Shown one piece after another: positions 25,772-34,829 of a stretch of 64,000 nt of DNA. Source of the DNA: Guptibacillus hwajinpoensis (lineage in GTDB: Bacteria; Bacillota; Bacilli; Bacillales; Guptibacillaceae). The translations under genes were made by a program, and so were the position numbers. How positions within the stretch are numbered: position 1 is the stretch's first letter; the number at the start of each line of letters is the position of its first letter. The stretch covers positions 283,466 through 347,465 of the forward strand of contig NZ_LELK01000001.1 of assembly GCF_001039475.1 (NCBI RefSeq), in the 5' to 3' direction. The notes beneath the pieces were generated by a model. It was not told the DNA's origin, made no database searches, and saw only the letters and a program-made list of their open reading frames with translations.

Positions 25772-26245
25772 ATGAACTATCATTTTAAAATAATGAATCA
25801 AAATGAAGTGGAGAAAGTGATATCGTGGAAGTATGAAGGGGTTTATGCCTTCTATGATATGGAAGCGGATATGGAAGACCTAAGAGAATTCCGTGAATTT
25901 GCAGCGGATAACCGGAATTATTGGAGCGTCTATGAAAAAGAGATGCTCGTAGGATTTTTTAGTTATCATGATCAGGATCTAAATCAAGTTGAAATTGGCC
26001 TCGGAATGAATCCCGAAATGGTAGGACAAGGATATGGCTTGAGTTTCCTAGAGGCTGGTATTGAGAAAGCAATTGATTTGTATCAACCAAGTTCGCTTTC
26101 GATGTCTGTTGCAGAGTTCAATAAGAGGGCGATTAAGGTATATCAAAAAGCTGGATTCATCAAAGAGAATACATTCGTTCAGCGTACAAATGGTGGAATG
26201 TATCCGTTTGTTAGCATGATTAAAGAACTGAATCAAACTACATAA
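25772..26245 (+). CDS. GNAT acetyltransferase
   Basis: The 157-residue GNAT protein has an IGLGMNPEMVGQGYGLSFLEAGI segment (about 74-96; the GQGYG turn binds the cofactor) and SLSMSVAEFNKRAIKVYQKAGF (about 110-131), the usual last core helix. GTGGGAG precedes the ATG. It follows the terminator-containing leader at 25631-25740 by 31 bases, so its expression may depend on readthrough of that structure. The substrate is unknown. Confidence 0.85.
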   Translation: MNYHFKIMNQNEVEKVISWKYEGVYAFYDMEADMEDLREFREFAADNRNYWSVYEKEMLVGFFSYHDQDLNQVEIGLGMNPEMVGQGYGLSFLEAGIEKAIDLYQPSSLSMSVAEFNKRAIKVYQKAGFIKENTFVQRTNGGMYPFVSMIKELNQTT

Positions 26246-26437
26246 TTAGTAACCGTGCCAAGCAGAAAAACGTTGTAGTCTATCATAAACATATGTCGAA
26301 TGTATTTCCTGAACTCGAGGGGCAGAAGGACTGACTCCGTGTAGCGCTTCAGCAATGCTCTTTAGTCTATATTCGTTCTTACTCGACTAATCTTTCGTCG
26401 TTAATCTAAAAAGAGAAGAAAAATTAAAGAAACGTAT
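26246..26437. other. Intergenic stretch with a possible minus-strand gene relic
   Basis: The 344-base gap 26246-26589 has no intact gene. On the minus strand a frame of 46 codons (26386 down to 26246) reads like coding sequence (for example LKSIAEALHGVSP) but has no start codon and is preceded by a stop, so a decayed gene is possible. I do not recognise the protein. Confidence 0.25.
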
Positions 26438-26480
26438 AACCTACTAAAACCCCCATAAATCAGAGGTTTTAGTAGGTTAT
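26436..26480. terminator. Long inverted repeat, probable terminator
   Basis: ATAACCTACTAAAACC / GGTTTTAGTAGGTTAT is a perfect 16-bp stem. The T-run after it is weak, so termination is likely but not certain. It separates the GNAT gene from the surface-protein gene. Confidence 0.6.
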
Positions 26481-26589
26481 TTAGATATAGTTGAATAAAA
26501 AATAAAAAGAAATTCAAAAAAGAATGATCCAAAATGATCTTCCTCCCGTTAGCTTAGTGTAAAACAAAACAAGGGGAGTGGATTTGAAA

Positions 26590-27972
26590 ATGAGAACGGA
26601 AAAAAATATGAAGAAGAAAGTTATAGACTGGAAAAAAGGACTTCTAATCGTACCAATTAGTTTTTCACTATTAATCCCAACTACAGGAGCATTTGCAGAT
26701 GACCATGGTAACCACATGGACAAGCCTACAGTTGAAACGCCTGCTGCTGATCTTCGAGCAGATCTAGGACATCTACTAAGTGAACATGCTTATCTTGCAG
26801 TAGAAACAATGAGAAAAGGTGCTGAAGGTTCTGCTGATTTTGAAGCTGCTGCAGGCGCACTAAATGAAAATACTGAAGATCTTTCTGCAGCAATTACTTC
26901 CGTATATGGGGAAGAAGCAGGTGCTCAATTTAACGAAATTTGGAGTAATCACATCGGATTCTTCGTAGACTATGTGAAAGCCACAGATAGCAATGATGAA
27001 GAAGCGAAGCAAAAAGCACTTGATAACTTAGCAGGATATAAAGAAGACTTTTCTAAGTTCATTGAGAGTGCAACAGGTGAGCGCCTTGAAGCTGAAACGC
27101 TAGCAGAAGGACTACAAGCTCATATTGATCAATTAATAGGTTCATTTGATAGCTATGTTGCCGGAGACTATGAAATGGCATATGAGAAGGAACGCGAAGC
27201 AATTGGTCATATGCATATGGTAGCAAAAGGTTTCTCAAGTGCTATTACAGACCAATTCCCAGATAAGTTTGATAACACGAAAGCGGTAACTCCAGCTTCT
27301 GACCTTCGTGCAGGGCTAGGACACCTTCTATCTGAACATGCTGGTCTTGCTATGATGACGATGCAAAACGGTATTGATGGATCTGAAGATTTTGATGCTT
27401 CTGCTGCTGCACTAAGTAAAAACACTGATGATCTAACAGCGGCAATTACTTCCGTATATGGTGAAGAAGCAGGGAATCAATTTAAAGAAATGTGGTCTGG
27501 ACATATCGGTAACTTCGTAGAATACGTTCAAGCTACAGGTGCTGAAGACGAAGCAGCTAAAGAAAAAGCGCTAGAAGCTCTTGAAGCGTACCGAGCTGAT
27601 TTCTCAAGCTTCCTTGAAACAGCAACAGAGGAGCGCTTAGAAGCAGGAGCATTATCTGAAGGATTACAAATGCACGTAAACCAATTGGTTGCAGCATTTG
27701 ATAGCTACACAGCAGAGGATTATGAAGCCGCGTATGATTCCGTACGTGAAGCATATGCTCATATGTATAAGCCTGCAAAAGGGCTATCAGGAGCGTTTGT
27801 AAATCAATTCCCTGATAAATTCGCAATGGAAGCAATGCCAACGGACATGCCGAAAACAGGTTTAGGTGGTACAGCGGAACAGCAGTTACCTATTGAGTGG
27901 ATCCTTGCAGCAGTCCTTGCAACGATGGCAGCTACTGGCGTGGTAGTTCGTAGAAAAATGCAAAAGAACTAA
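26590..27972 (+). CDS. Surface protein with two His-rich helical repeats and MPKTG anchor
   Basis: A signal peptide (1-36, cut after GAFA) is followed by two homologous helical domains of about 184 residues (T50 and T234 begin the repeats), then MPKTG (420-424), a hydrophobic segment and RRKMQKN, the layout of a sortase substrate with Met replacing Leu in LPxTG. Each repeat keeps His in GHLLSEH, in a WS-x-HIG motif, in LQ-x-H and in a final HM, the pattern of a helical bundle that might bind metal. I do not recognise a named family. Starts at TTG 26584 or GTG 26578 are possible, since AAGGGGAG lies directly before them. Transcription ends at 28015-28047. Confidence 0.75.
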   Translation: MRTEKNMKKKVIDWKKGLLIVPISFSLLIPTTGAFADDHGNHMDKPTVETPAADLRADLGHLLSEHAYLAVETMRKGAEGSADFEAAAGALNENTEDLSAAITSVYGEEAGAQFNEIWSNHIGFFVDYVKATDSNDEEAKQKALDNLAGYKEDFSKFIESATGERLEAETLAEGLQAHIDQLIGSFDSYVAGDYEMAYEKEREAIGHMHMVAKGFSSAITDQFPDKFDNTKAVTPASDLRAGLGHLLSEHAGLAMMTMQNGIDGSEDFDASAAALSKNTDDLTAAITSVYGEEAGNQFKEMWSGHIGNFVEYVQATGAEDEAAKEKALEALEAYRADFSSFLETATEERLEAGALSEGLQMHVNQLVAAFDSYTAEDYEAAYDSVREAYAHMYKPAKGLSGAFVNQFPDKFAMEAMPTDMPKTGLGGTAEQQLPIEWILAAVLATMAATGVVVRRKMQKN

Positions 27973-28014
27973 GCGATAATAAGCTAAGGATAGAATAAAA
28001 TACCCTATAATGTT

Positions 28015-28047
28015 AAAGCAATAGCCATTAGGGCTATTGCTTTTTCT
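28015..28047 (+). terminator. Rho-independent terminator
   Basis: AAAGCAATAGCC-ATTAG-GGCTATTGCTTTTT, after the surface-protein gene. Confidence 0.85.
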
Positions 28048-28206
28048 ATATAAGAAAAGTTCCTTGTAAGTTGCATTACAGCATAGTCATAGTAAAAAAG
28101 GTATAATTACATTTGGGATAGAGTACATAAATGAATGATAAAACACAATCAGGTTCGTCAAAGTAGATGATTGATTGCTACGATAAAGCAGATAGGGGGA
28201 AATGAA

Positions 28207-29445
28207 ATGAAGTTGAAATCATTACTGCTAATAGGGATGCTTTTTTTAATTGTTGGTTGTGGAAATGATAACGTAAACAAGGTAGAGAATAAAGATGTAC
28301 TTTCAAAAAAATGGGATGAAATTGAATCATCCGCTAAAGGTACAAAAGTGAACCTTTTCATGTGGGGAGGTGACGAGGGGATTAACCAATATATCGATGA
28401 GTGGGCTACCCCAAGGTTACAAGAGGAATATAATATAACGTTAAATCGCCAACCTATGAATACTGAAGAATTTATGCAGAAATTATTAACAGAGAAAAAA
28501 GCTGGTAAGAACAAAGGAACGATTGATGTTATTTGGATTAATGGAGCAAACTTCAAAAATGCCAAAAATGGTGATTTATTATTCGGATCATTTACAAACA
28601 AACTTCCGAATTTCAATGAGTACATCAGTTCTACTGATCAAAATGCTAAATTTGATCAAGGAACGAAAATTGAAGGATTAGAAGCGCCATGGGGAAATGT
28701 TCAATTTGTTTTTAATTATGATTCAAGCAAAATTGACTCACCTCCTAAAACATTAGATGAATTAAAGCAATGGATTATAGATCATCCAGGCAAATTCACA
28801 TATCCAAACGTATCAGATTTCACAGGGAATACTTTCGTCAAGCATCTCCTTGTGGCAGGAGCTGGTGGAAATACTGATATCCTTGCAAAAGAAGTAGACC
28901 AAGATCTTCTGAAAAAATCTGAAGACTATATTTGGGGATATTTAAGTGACATTAAAGGTTCATTATGGAGAAGAGGGGAAACGTATCCTGAATCTTTAAC
29001 AAAACTCGACACGTTATACAGCCAGGGTGAAGTATGGATGACCATGGGATTTAATAGTGCCCGAGCGGAAAGTCTAATTGCGAACGGCATATTCCCTGAA
29101 AGTACAAAATCTTTCATTCTTGAACAACCAGGCTCCATCTCAAATACACATTACCTTAGTATTCCATTTAATAGTCCTAATCCAGAAGGTGCGATGACAG
29201 TAATCAATTTCCTTGAATCTCCTGAAGCACAGATCGCGAAAATGGATCCGGATATGTGGGGAGAAGGAACAGTATTGAATTTCGATAAATTAAGTGAAGA
29301 CAACCAAAAAAAGATAAAAAGCCTTGATCGTGGTGAAAGTGTTCTCTCACCAGAAATATTAAATCAGTACAAGCTTCCGGATTTAGATACAGGCTATACG
29401 GAGTGGATAAACAATGAATGGGCAAATCGGGTTATTGAAAAATAA
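28207..29445 (+). CDS. ABC importer substrate-binding lipoprotein, YnjB-like
   Basis: A lipoprotein signal ends in the lipobox LIVGC (Cys18). The mature 395-residue protein is a type II periplasmic-binding-like receptor with VNLFMWGGDEGINQYIDEW (about 46-64) and a LEAPWGNVQFVFNYDSSKI segment (about 157-175), as in YnjB of E. coli. The ligand is not known. GATAGGGGGAAA precedes the ATG at 28207; an earlier in-frame ATG (28171) would spoil the signal peptide. It is the first gene of a cluster of eight; the next gene starts inside its last codons. Confidence 0.85.
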   Translation: MKLKSLLLIGMLFLIVGCGNDNVNKVENKDVLSKKWDEIESSAKGTKVNLFMWGGDEGINQYIDEWATPRLQEEYNITLNRQPMNTEEFMQKLLTEKKAGKNKGTIDVIWINGANFKNAKNGDLLFGSFTNKLPNFNEYISSTDQNAKFDQGTKIEGLEAPWGNVQFVFNYDSSKIDSPPKTLDELKQWIIDHPGKFTYPNVSDFTGNTFVKHLLVAGAGGNTDILAKEVDQDLLKKSEDYIWGYLSDIKGSLWRRGETYPESLTKLDTLYSQGEVWMTMGFNSARAESLIANGIFPESTKSFILEQPGSISNTHYLSIPFNSPNPEGAMTVINFLESPEAQIAKMDPDMWGEGTVLNFDKLSEDNQKKIKSLDRGESVLSPEILNQYKLPDLDTGYTEWINNEWANRVIEK

Positions 29446-30298
29446 ATGGAAAGCAGGACTTTATCTGTTACCTGCAGTAATGGTCATTTTCTTACTAGTA
29501 GGATATGGAATGTGGTCTGCTGTTGCTCAGAGTTTCCAAACAATAGATGGTAGTTGGACAACCAATTCATACCTTACCTTGTTTCGTAATCAGTTGTTTT
29601 TAGACTCCATTATACTTACTATACGAGTCACAACAATCGCTACCATTCTTGCGTTAGCGATTGGATTAGTTATGACAAGACTTTTGTATCAGTTTTTTAA
29701 AGACTCATCTTCAAAGTTGTTAGTCTGGATCCCCATCCTAATTCCACATTTTGTGGCTGGCTATTTAGTTTTCTTGTTCCTCTCACAGAGTGGATTATTA
29801 TCTTCATTTCTTTCTCATCTTGGTGTGATTGAAAATCGAGCTGATTTTCCAGTTCTTGTGCAAGATCAATTTGGATTAGGAATTATACTAACTTATGTTT
29901 GGAAAGAAGTGCCTTTTGTTATCTTAATGCTTTTGCCAGTTTATTACGAAATCGATCATCGCTATTCTGAAGTAGTTAGAACGCTTGGAGGGTCTAGGTG
30001 GGATTCATTTAAAACCGTTGAGTGGCCTTGGCTCCTTCCCGTTCTCGTTGAAACCGGTGTGATTTTATTCGCATTCATTGCTTCAGCTTTTGAAGTTCCT
30101 TACCTGCTTGGCGTCACAAGACCAGAAATGCTCCCAGTTCGAGCATATGAATGGTTCTTCAATGGAGACTGGAGTAAGCGACCACTGGCTTTCTCTGCAA
30201 TGATTGTTCCTGGAGTAGTAGCTCTTCTATTATCGATTTCGTTGATCGGAGCAATACAGAAACACCGTCTGCGAATGGTAAAAGGGAGAGTACGTTGA
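29414..30298 (+). CDS. ABC importer permease 1 (N-terminal half of YnjC-like)
   Basis: The 294-residue protein has six hydrophobic segments and the binding-protein-dependent permease loop (EVVRTLGGSRWDSFKTVEWPWLLPV, about 185-209), where the ATPase docks. It overlaps the lipoprotein gene by 32 bases and the next permease by one to four bases. In E. coli YnjC is one protein of about twice this length; here the two halves are separate genes. GGAGTGG precedes the ATG. Confidence 0.87.
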   Translation: MNGQIGLLKNKWKAGLYLLPAVMVIFLLVGYGMWSAVAQSFQTIDGSWTTNSYLTLFRNQLFLDSIILTIRVTTIATILALAIGLVMTRLLYQFFKDSSSKLLVWIPILIPHFVAGYLVFLFLSQSGLLSSFLSHLGVIENRADFPVLVQDQFGLGIILTYVWKEVPFVILMLLPVYYEIDHRYSEVVRTLGGSRWDSFKTVEWPWLLPVLVETGVILFAFIASAFEVPYLLGVTRPEMLPVRAYEWFFNGDWSKRPLAFSAMIVPGVVALLLSISLIGAIQKHRLRMVKGRVR

Positions 30299-31113
30299 TG
30301 TTTCACTCGATAAATATAGGGAAGAAAAAGATGACTACGATTTTGATGGTATTATTATTTATTCTATTATTTATACTGCCATTTCTAACAATAATAATGA
30401 AGAGTTTCTCAATTGGATGGCGTTGGCCTGATCTATTACCCAATAGTTATGGCTTTGAAGGGTGGAAGGTAATCTTTCGGGACCCTTCATTAATTGAATC
30501 AATCTTTACAACAATTAAAATAGCACTAATGGTAGTCGGATTGAACTTATTATTAGCTATTCCTGCTGCTAGAGCACTATCTATTTACACGTTTCATGGC
30601 AAGTCATTAATTGAAGCTTTCTTGCTTTCTCCTATCCTAATTCCAGGTATTCTTCTTGCCATGGGACTGCAATTCACTTTAATTCGGTTTGGACTAGCAG
30701 ATCGTATGGCTGGTGTTGTGTTAGTGCATTTAATTCCAACATTGCCTTATGCTATACGAATCATGAGAGCAGGGTATGAACGATTGGGAAATGGTCTTAG
30801 AGAACAGGCAATTGTTCTTGGGGCAAGTCCACTTATCCGATTTTTAACTGTATCCCTCCCACTACTTTTGCCAAGCATAAGGAGTGTAATGCTGCTGACT
30901 TTTGTGATTTCACTTGGTCAATATGCTCTGACTGCTATAATTGGCGGTGGTACGGTTGTAACTCTACCATTATTATATTACCCTTATTTTTCAGGCTCGA
31001 ATGAAGCAGTAATTGCTGGTTTTTCGATTATTTTTGCTTTATTGCCACTTCTATTTATAGGAGCAGCAGAAATTTTATTAAGGCTGGTAATTCGGGCAGT
31101 TAATCGCGTTTGA
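30298..31113 (+). CDS. ABC importer permease 2 (C-terminal half of YnjC-like)
   Basis: The 271-residue protein has six hydrophobic segments. Its coupling loop ALREQAIVLGASP-like sequence (LREQAIVLGASPLIRFLTVSLPLLLPS, about 166-192) is the EAA motif. It would pair with permease 1 to make the membrane channel. A TTG lies one codon upstream (30295); GGGAGAG fits either. It ends seven bases before the ATPase gene. Confidence 0.87.
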   Translation: MFHSINIGKKKMTTILMVLLFILLFILPFLTIIMKSFSIGWRWPDLLPNSYGFEGWKVIFRDPSLIESIFTTIKIALMVVGLNLLLAIPAARALSIYTFHGKSLIEAFLLSPILIPGILLAMGLQFTLIRFGLADRMAGVVLVHLIPTLPYAIRIMRAGYERLGNGLREQAIVLGASPLIRFLTVSLPLLLPSIRSVMLLTFVISLGQYALTAIIGGGTVVTLPLLYYPYFSGSNEAVIAGFSIIFALLPLLFIGAAEILLRLVIRAVNRV

Positions 31114-31120
31114 AAGGAAG

Positions 31121-32116
31121 ATGGTCTTGAACCAGCTATTGCAATGCAACACACTCAAAAAAAAATATTCACAAAGTTCTATTCTAAAAGGCGTCACATT
31201 TTCATTGGGAAAAGGAGAGCATTTTACTGTTGTTGGACCCTCGGGTTGCGGTAAAACTACTCTTCTTAGATGTCTTGCTGGTTTAGAGTCAATTGATGGC
31301 GGAGATATCATATTGAATGGTAAATCACTTGCTAAAGTAAAACCTGAAGACAGATCGGTTGTACTTATGTTTCAGGATGCGTTGTTATTTCCTCATCTCA
31401 CCGTATTTGAGAACGTAACATATGGCTTAAAACGTATAAAAACATCAAAAAAAGACCGTATAAGACAAGCTGAAGAAATGCTAGAAAAAGTAAAATTAAC
31501 TAAGTGGAAGAATGCTTACCCGCATGAACTGTCTGGAGGGCAAAAACAACGCGTATCACTGGCTAGAGCATTGGTACTTAAACCAGATCTTCTCCTTCTT
31601 GATGAACCATTTAGCTCACTTGACGCTACTTTACGTGAATCCCTTAGGGGAGAAGTGAAAGAGTTGTTAAAACAGGAGAACATCTCATCGTTATTCATTA
31701 CACATGATCGAGATGAAGCGATTGAGATGGCTGATCGCCTTGCTGTGATGAACAATGGTGAGTTTATCCAAATGGGTCTTCCATATGACGTTGTTACAAA
31801 ACCTTCATGCTTAGAAAGTGCAATGATTATAGGTGAGGGGTTAGCGCTCGATGAAGGGTTTATACCTCTCCATGAATTAATTTTGGTTAAGCAAAACGAA
31901 ACCATAGAACCTAACTTTATATCAATTCCAGGTAAAATAACGGCTGTTACTGTGAAAAACAATCATCCATACTATCGAGTTTCTTGGGATAAAGGTACGG
32001 TGCTAGTTCCCTCTATTAATCATCTTCATCAAGGAGAAAAGGCGAATATAAAAGCTGATCGAAGAGCGATAAGAAAGTATCTCCAGAATGAAGAGCATCG
32101 GAGAAAAGTGCAATGA
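31121..32116 (+). CDS. ABC importer ATPase, YnjD-like with TOBE-type tail
   Basis: Walker A GPSGCGKTT (about 39-47), Q-loop MFQD (about 88), signature LSGGQKQR (about 137-144), Walker B LLLLDEP (about 157-163) and H-loop THD (about 193) are complete. The last 80 or so residues (ISIPGKITAV onwards) form a TOBE-like regulatory tail. AAAGGAAG abuts the ATG at 31121, so the TTG two codons later (31127) may be the true start. Its stop overlaps the next start (ATGA), coupling the transporter to the TVP38 gene. Confidence 0.88.
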   Translation: MVLNQLLQCNTLKKKYSQSSILKGVTFSLGKGEHFTVVGPSGCGKTTLLRCLAGLESIDGGDIILNGKSLAKVKPEDRSVVLMFQDALLFPHLTVFENVTYGLKRIKTSKKDRIRQAEEMLEKVKLTKWKNAYPHELSGGQKQRVSLARALVLKPDLLLLDEPFSSLDATLRESLRGEVKELLKQENISSLFITHDRDEAIEMADRLAVMNNGEFIQMGLPYDVVTKPSCLESAMIIGEGLALDEGFIPLHELILVKQNETIEPNFISIPGKITAVTVKNNHPYYRVSWDKGTVLVPSINHLHQGEKANIKADRRAIRKYLQNEEHRRKVQ

Positions 32117-32769
32117 CAATGAAAACGATCTTAAAAGGTTTATCTTTAACTGTTGTTCTTGTGATTATTTTCTTCTTAAATCAGTATGTTTTTGACTTTC
32201 GTCCTTCTACAATTCGCGAGTGGATTTCATCGTTTGGGTTCTACGCTCCTCTTGTTTTTCTTCTAATCTGCATAGTTAGGCCCTTCGTGCTTTTTCCTAC
32301 TTCAATTCTTTCTATTGCAGGGGGACTGGTTTTTGGTCCATATCTAGGTACGTTATTGGTCGTAATAGGAGGCTCGACGGGTGCTCTCTTATTTTTTTCA
32401 GTGGCAAGAAAACTGGGGTTACAAATTCTTCCGAAATCGTGGCGTAGACGCGGAGAAACACTTGAACGAAGACTTTCAGAAAATGGCTTCGTTTATGTGC
32501 TTCTTTTGAGGTTAGTACCTTTCCTACACTTTGATCTTGTGAGTTACGTTTGTGGGGTTTCTTCTGTAAACAGGCGGAAATACTATATGGCAACGTTACT
32601 TGGTATGTTACCAGGGGCACTTGCCTTGAATTTTCTAGGGGCGAGCTTTCTTTCAAATAATATAGGATCCATCATGCTTGCAGCCGTTGTTTTACTATTG
32701 TTATTGCTAATTAGTCTATTTATCCGCAAGAAAGTTTTTGGAGCTGTTATTGAAGAGGAACTTAGATAA
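32113..32769 (+). CDS. TVP38/TMEM64 family membrane protein (DedA superfamily)
   Basis: This 218-residue integral protein has PTSILSIAGGLVFGPYLGTLL (about 62-82), a charged loop and RLVPFLHFDLVSYVCGVSSVN (about 134-154), the VTT/SNARE-associated signature of YdjX, YdjZ and YtxB. DedA-superfamily proteins are now viewed as lipid scramblases or flippases; this branch is less studied. In E. coli ydjX and ydjZ lie beside ynjABCDEF, and the same neighbours here support a shared role. The start overlaps the ATPase stop. Confidence 0.88.
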   Translation: MTMKTILKGLSLTVVLVIIFFLNQYVFDFRPSTIREWISSFGFYAPLVFLLICIVRPFVLFPTSILSIAGGLVFGPYLGTLLVVIGGSTGALLFFSVARKLGLQILPKSWRRRGETLERRLSENGFVYVLLLRLVPFLHFDLVSYVCGVSSVNRRKYYMATLLGMLPGALALNFLGASFLSNNIGSIMLAAVVLLLLLLISLFIRKKVFGAVIEEELR

Positions 32770-32786
32770 GAAAGGATAGTGCAGTC

Positions 32787-33368
32787 TTGCTCGATACACA
32801 TGCTAGAAAATATGTACAGCCCATCATGGACCGAACAGCTGATGTTTTGTTACGAGTTGGGCTCACTGCAAACCAGGTGACAACCATTTCATTCATTATT
32901 GGCGTTACTTCTGGTTTGTTCATTTATTTAGATCAGTTTGTTATAGCGGTGGTTGTTCTATGGCTTTCAGGTTTTCTTGATGCTGTAGATGGGACAATGG
33001 CCAGGAAAACAAAACCTTCTTCCTTTGGAACCATCTTGGATGTTAGTTTTGATCGAGTGGTCGAAGTTAGTGTTATCCTAGGTCTCGCTTTTCGTTTCCC
33101 AGATTCAATGTGGGCGCTATTGCTATTAAGTACATCTATTATTTTTGCAATGACCATTTTTTTGACTGTGGGGGCAGTATCTGAAAAGAAAGGAATTAAG
33201 TCCTTCTATTATCAAGCTGGAGCAGCAGAACGGACGGAAGGATTTATATTATTTACAGCGATGATACTCTTTCACGATGTCCTAACACTATTAACACTCG
33301 TATTTCTAGCAATTGAACTATTTACAGCTTTCCAAAGGTTAGCTGAAGCAAAGCGTATATTAGATTAG
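32787..33368 (+). CDS. CDP-alcohol phosphatidyltransferase, YnjF-like
   Basis: The 193-residue membrane enzyme carries the full catalytic motif Asp65-x2-Asp68-Gly69-x2-Ala72-Arg73-x7-Gly81-x3-Asp85-x3-Asp89, which binds two metal ions and the CDP-alcohol. About five to six hydrophobic segments follow. It transfers a phospho-alcohol to or from a CDP-linked donor at the membrane; which alcohol is unknown. It is not the housekeeping PgsA by context. The start is TTG with AAAGGA ten bases upstream; the gene is 17 bases after the TVP38 gene. Confidence 0.87.
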   Translation: MLDTHARKYVQPIMDRTADVLLRVGLTANQVTTISFIIGVTSGLFIYLDQFVIAVVVLWLSGFLDAVDGTMARKTKPSSFGTILDVSFDRVVEVSVILGLAFRFPDSMWALLLLSTSIIFAMTIFLTVGAVSEKKGIKSFYYQAGAAERTEGFILFTAMILFHDVLTLLTLVFLAIELFTAFQRLAEAKRILD

Positions 33369-33383
33369 AGGAGATGAGAGAGA

Positions 33384-34811
33384 ATGGTGGAGTATGATTT
33401 AATCGTTATTGGTGGAGGTTCAGGTGGACTAACTGCAGCATCTGGTGCAGCAAGCATGGGTGCAAAGGTTGCCTTAATTGATGATCAGCCTGGACTTGGA
33501 GGAGATTGTTTGCATTTTGGATGTGTGCCATCAAAGGCGTTTATTACTGCTGCCAAAGAAGTCCATGCAGTCTACAAAGGCGCAGCGGAATTCGGCCTAA
33601 CTGTTAGTGGCGATGTTCTATTTGAGCGAGCCATTGAACGCGTGAAGGAAGCGATTGATGAAATCCAAGAGATCGATAGCGATGAACGGTTTGAAAGCCT
33701 CGGAGTTGATATTTATAGAGGTAAAGGTGCATTTAAAGATGAGCATACGATTACAATTGACGGCGAAAACCCGATTAAAGGGAAGCGCATTGTGATTTCA
33801 ACGGGCTCTAGACCTAATGTGCCACCTATAAATGGAGTTGAAAACGTATCATTTATTACGAATGAAACGATCTTTAATCTCGACTATCTTCCAAAAAGCG
33901 TTGTATTTATCGGTGGAGGACCAGTTGGTCTTGAGCTTGCACAATCTCTATCAAGATTTGGATCAGATGTGACAGTAATTGAAACATCCCAATCCGTTTT
34001 CAAGAAAGAAGATCATGAAATTATTCCGATTGTTACGAAAGCACTTGAGAAAGAGCTTACCTTCGTTTTCGAAGCGGATGTAACGGGCATTTCTGAGCAA
34101 AATGGCCATAAAGTAGTGACTTATAAAGTAAATGGTGAAGAGAAAACAATAGAATCAGAAGCTATTATGATGTCGACAGGAAGAAAACCGAATACAGACA
34201 AACTTAACCTAGAAGCAGCAGGTGTCAACGAAAACAAAGGGTATATTACCGTGAATGAATCCCTTCAAACAAATAAATCTCATATCTATGCAATCGGAGA
34301 CGTAAACGGTGCGTTTCCATTCACTCACGGAGCTGGTATGGAGGGGAAGTTAATTGTCCAAAATGCAGTCTTTGGTTTAAAGAGAAAAGTTAACTATGGT
34401 AACGTGCCGTGGGTTACTTATACGGAACCTGAAGTTTTTCATCTTGGTTTAACAGAACAAGAAGCTAAGGAAAAGCATGGAGAAGAAATTCGTGTATTTA
34501 AGGTTGGTACAGATGACGTTGACCGTTTCATTGCTGAGAGGAAAAAAGATGGTCTTGTGAAAGTGATCACTGATAAGAAAGGTCATATTCTTGGCGCTCA
34601 TGCAGTTGGAGAAGATTCTGGAAGCTGGATGCAAGAGATTGTCTTTGCAAAAGAACATGGTCATAAAATTGGTGATATTTCAACGGTAATTCACCCCTAT
34701 CCAACCAAAGGTGCCATACTCAATCAAGCAGCAGATATGTATTGGAGAGAAAAGCTATTTGATGGTTGGTTACCTAAAGTGTCTGAAAAATACATTAAAT
34801 GGGTTAGGTAA
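33384..34811 (+). CDS. FAD-dependent disulfide oxidoreductase, mercuric-reductase-like
   Basis: The 475-residue protein has the FAD motif GGGSGG (10-15), redox disulfide Cys42-x4-Cys47 in GGDCLHFGCVPSK, the NAD(P)H motif GGGPVGLELA (about 173-182) and GDVNGAFPFTHGAG (about 307-320). The C-terminal HPYPT keeps the catalytic His region, but the following Glu of dihydrolipoamide dehydrogenases is absent. There is no N-terminal heavy-metal domain and no C-terminal Cys pair as in MerA, so mercury reduction is unlikely. Related genes often adjoin TVP38 genes. The substrate is unknown. Confidence 0.88.
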   Translation: MVEYDLIVIGGGSGGLTAASGAASMGAKVALIDDQPGLGGDCLHFGCVPSKAFITAAKEVHAVYKGAAEFGLTVSGDVLFERAIERVKEAIDEIQEIDSDERFESLGVDIYRGKGAFKDEHTITIDGENPIKGKRIVISTGSRPNVPPINGVENVSFITNETIFNLDYLPKSVVFIGGGPVGLELAQSLSRFGSDVTVIETSQSVFKKEDHEIIPIVTKALEKELTFVFEADVTGISEQNGHKVVTYKVNGEEKTIESEAIMMSTGRKPNTDKLNLEAAGVNENKGYITVNESLQTNKSHIYAIGDVNGAFPFTHGAGMEGKLIVQNAVFGLKRKVNYGNVPWVTYTEPEVFHLGLTEQEAKEKHGEEIRVFKVGTDDVDRFIAERKKDGLVKVITDKKGHILGAHAVGEDSGSWMQEIVFAKEHGHKIGDISTVIHPYPTKGAILNQAADMYWREKLFDGWLPKVSEKYIKWVR

Positions 34812-34829
34812 TCGGAAAGAGGGATCTGA

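Noticed and set aside
28158-28625. 155-codon minus-strand frame opposite the YnjB-like gene
   Set aside because: No start signal and no known motif; the plus-strand lipoprotein explains the coding pattern.
33384-34811. Mercuric reductase
   Set aside because: The N-terminal metal-binding domain and the C-terminal Cys pair of MerA are missing, and no mer genes lie nearby.
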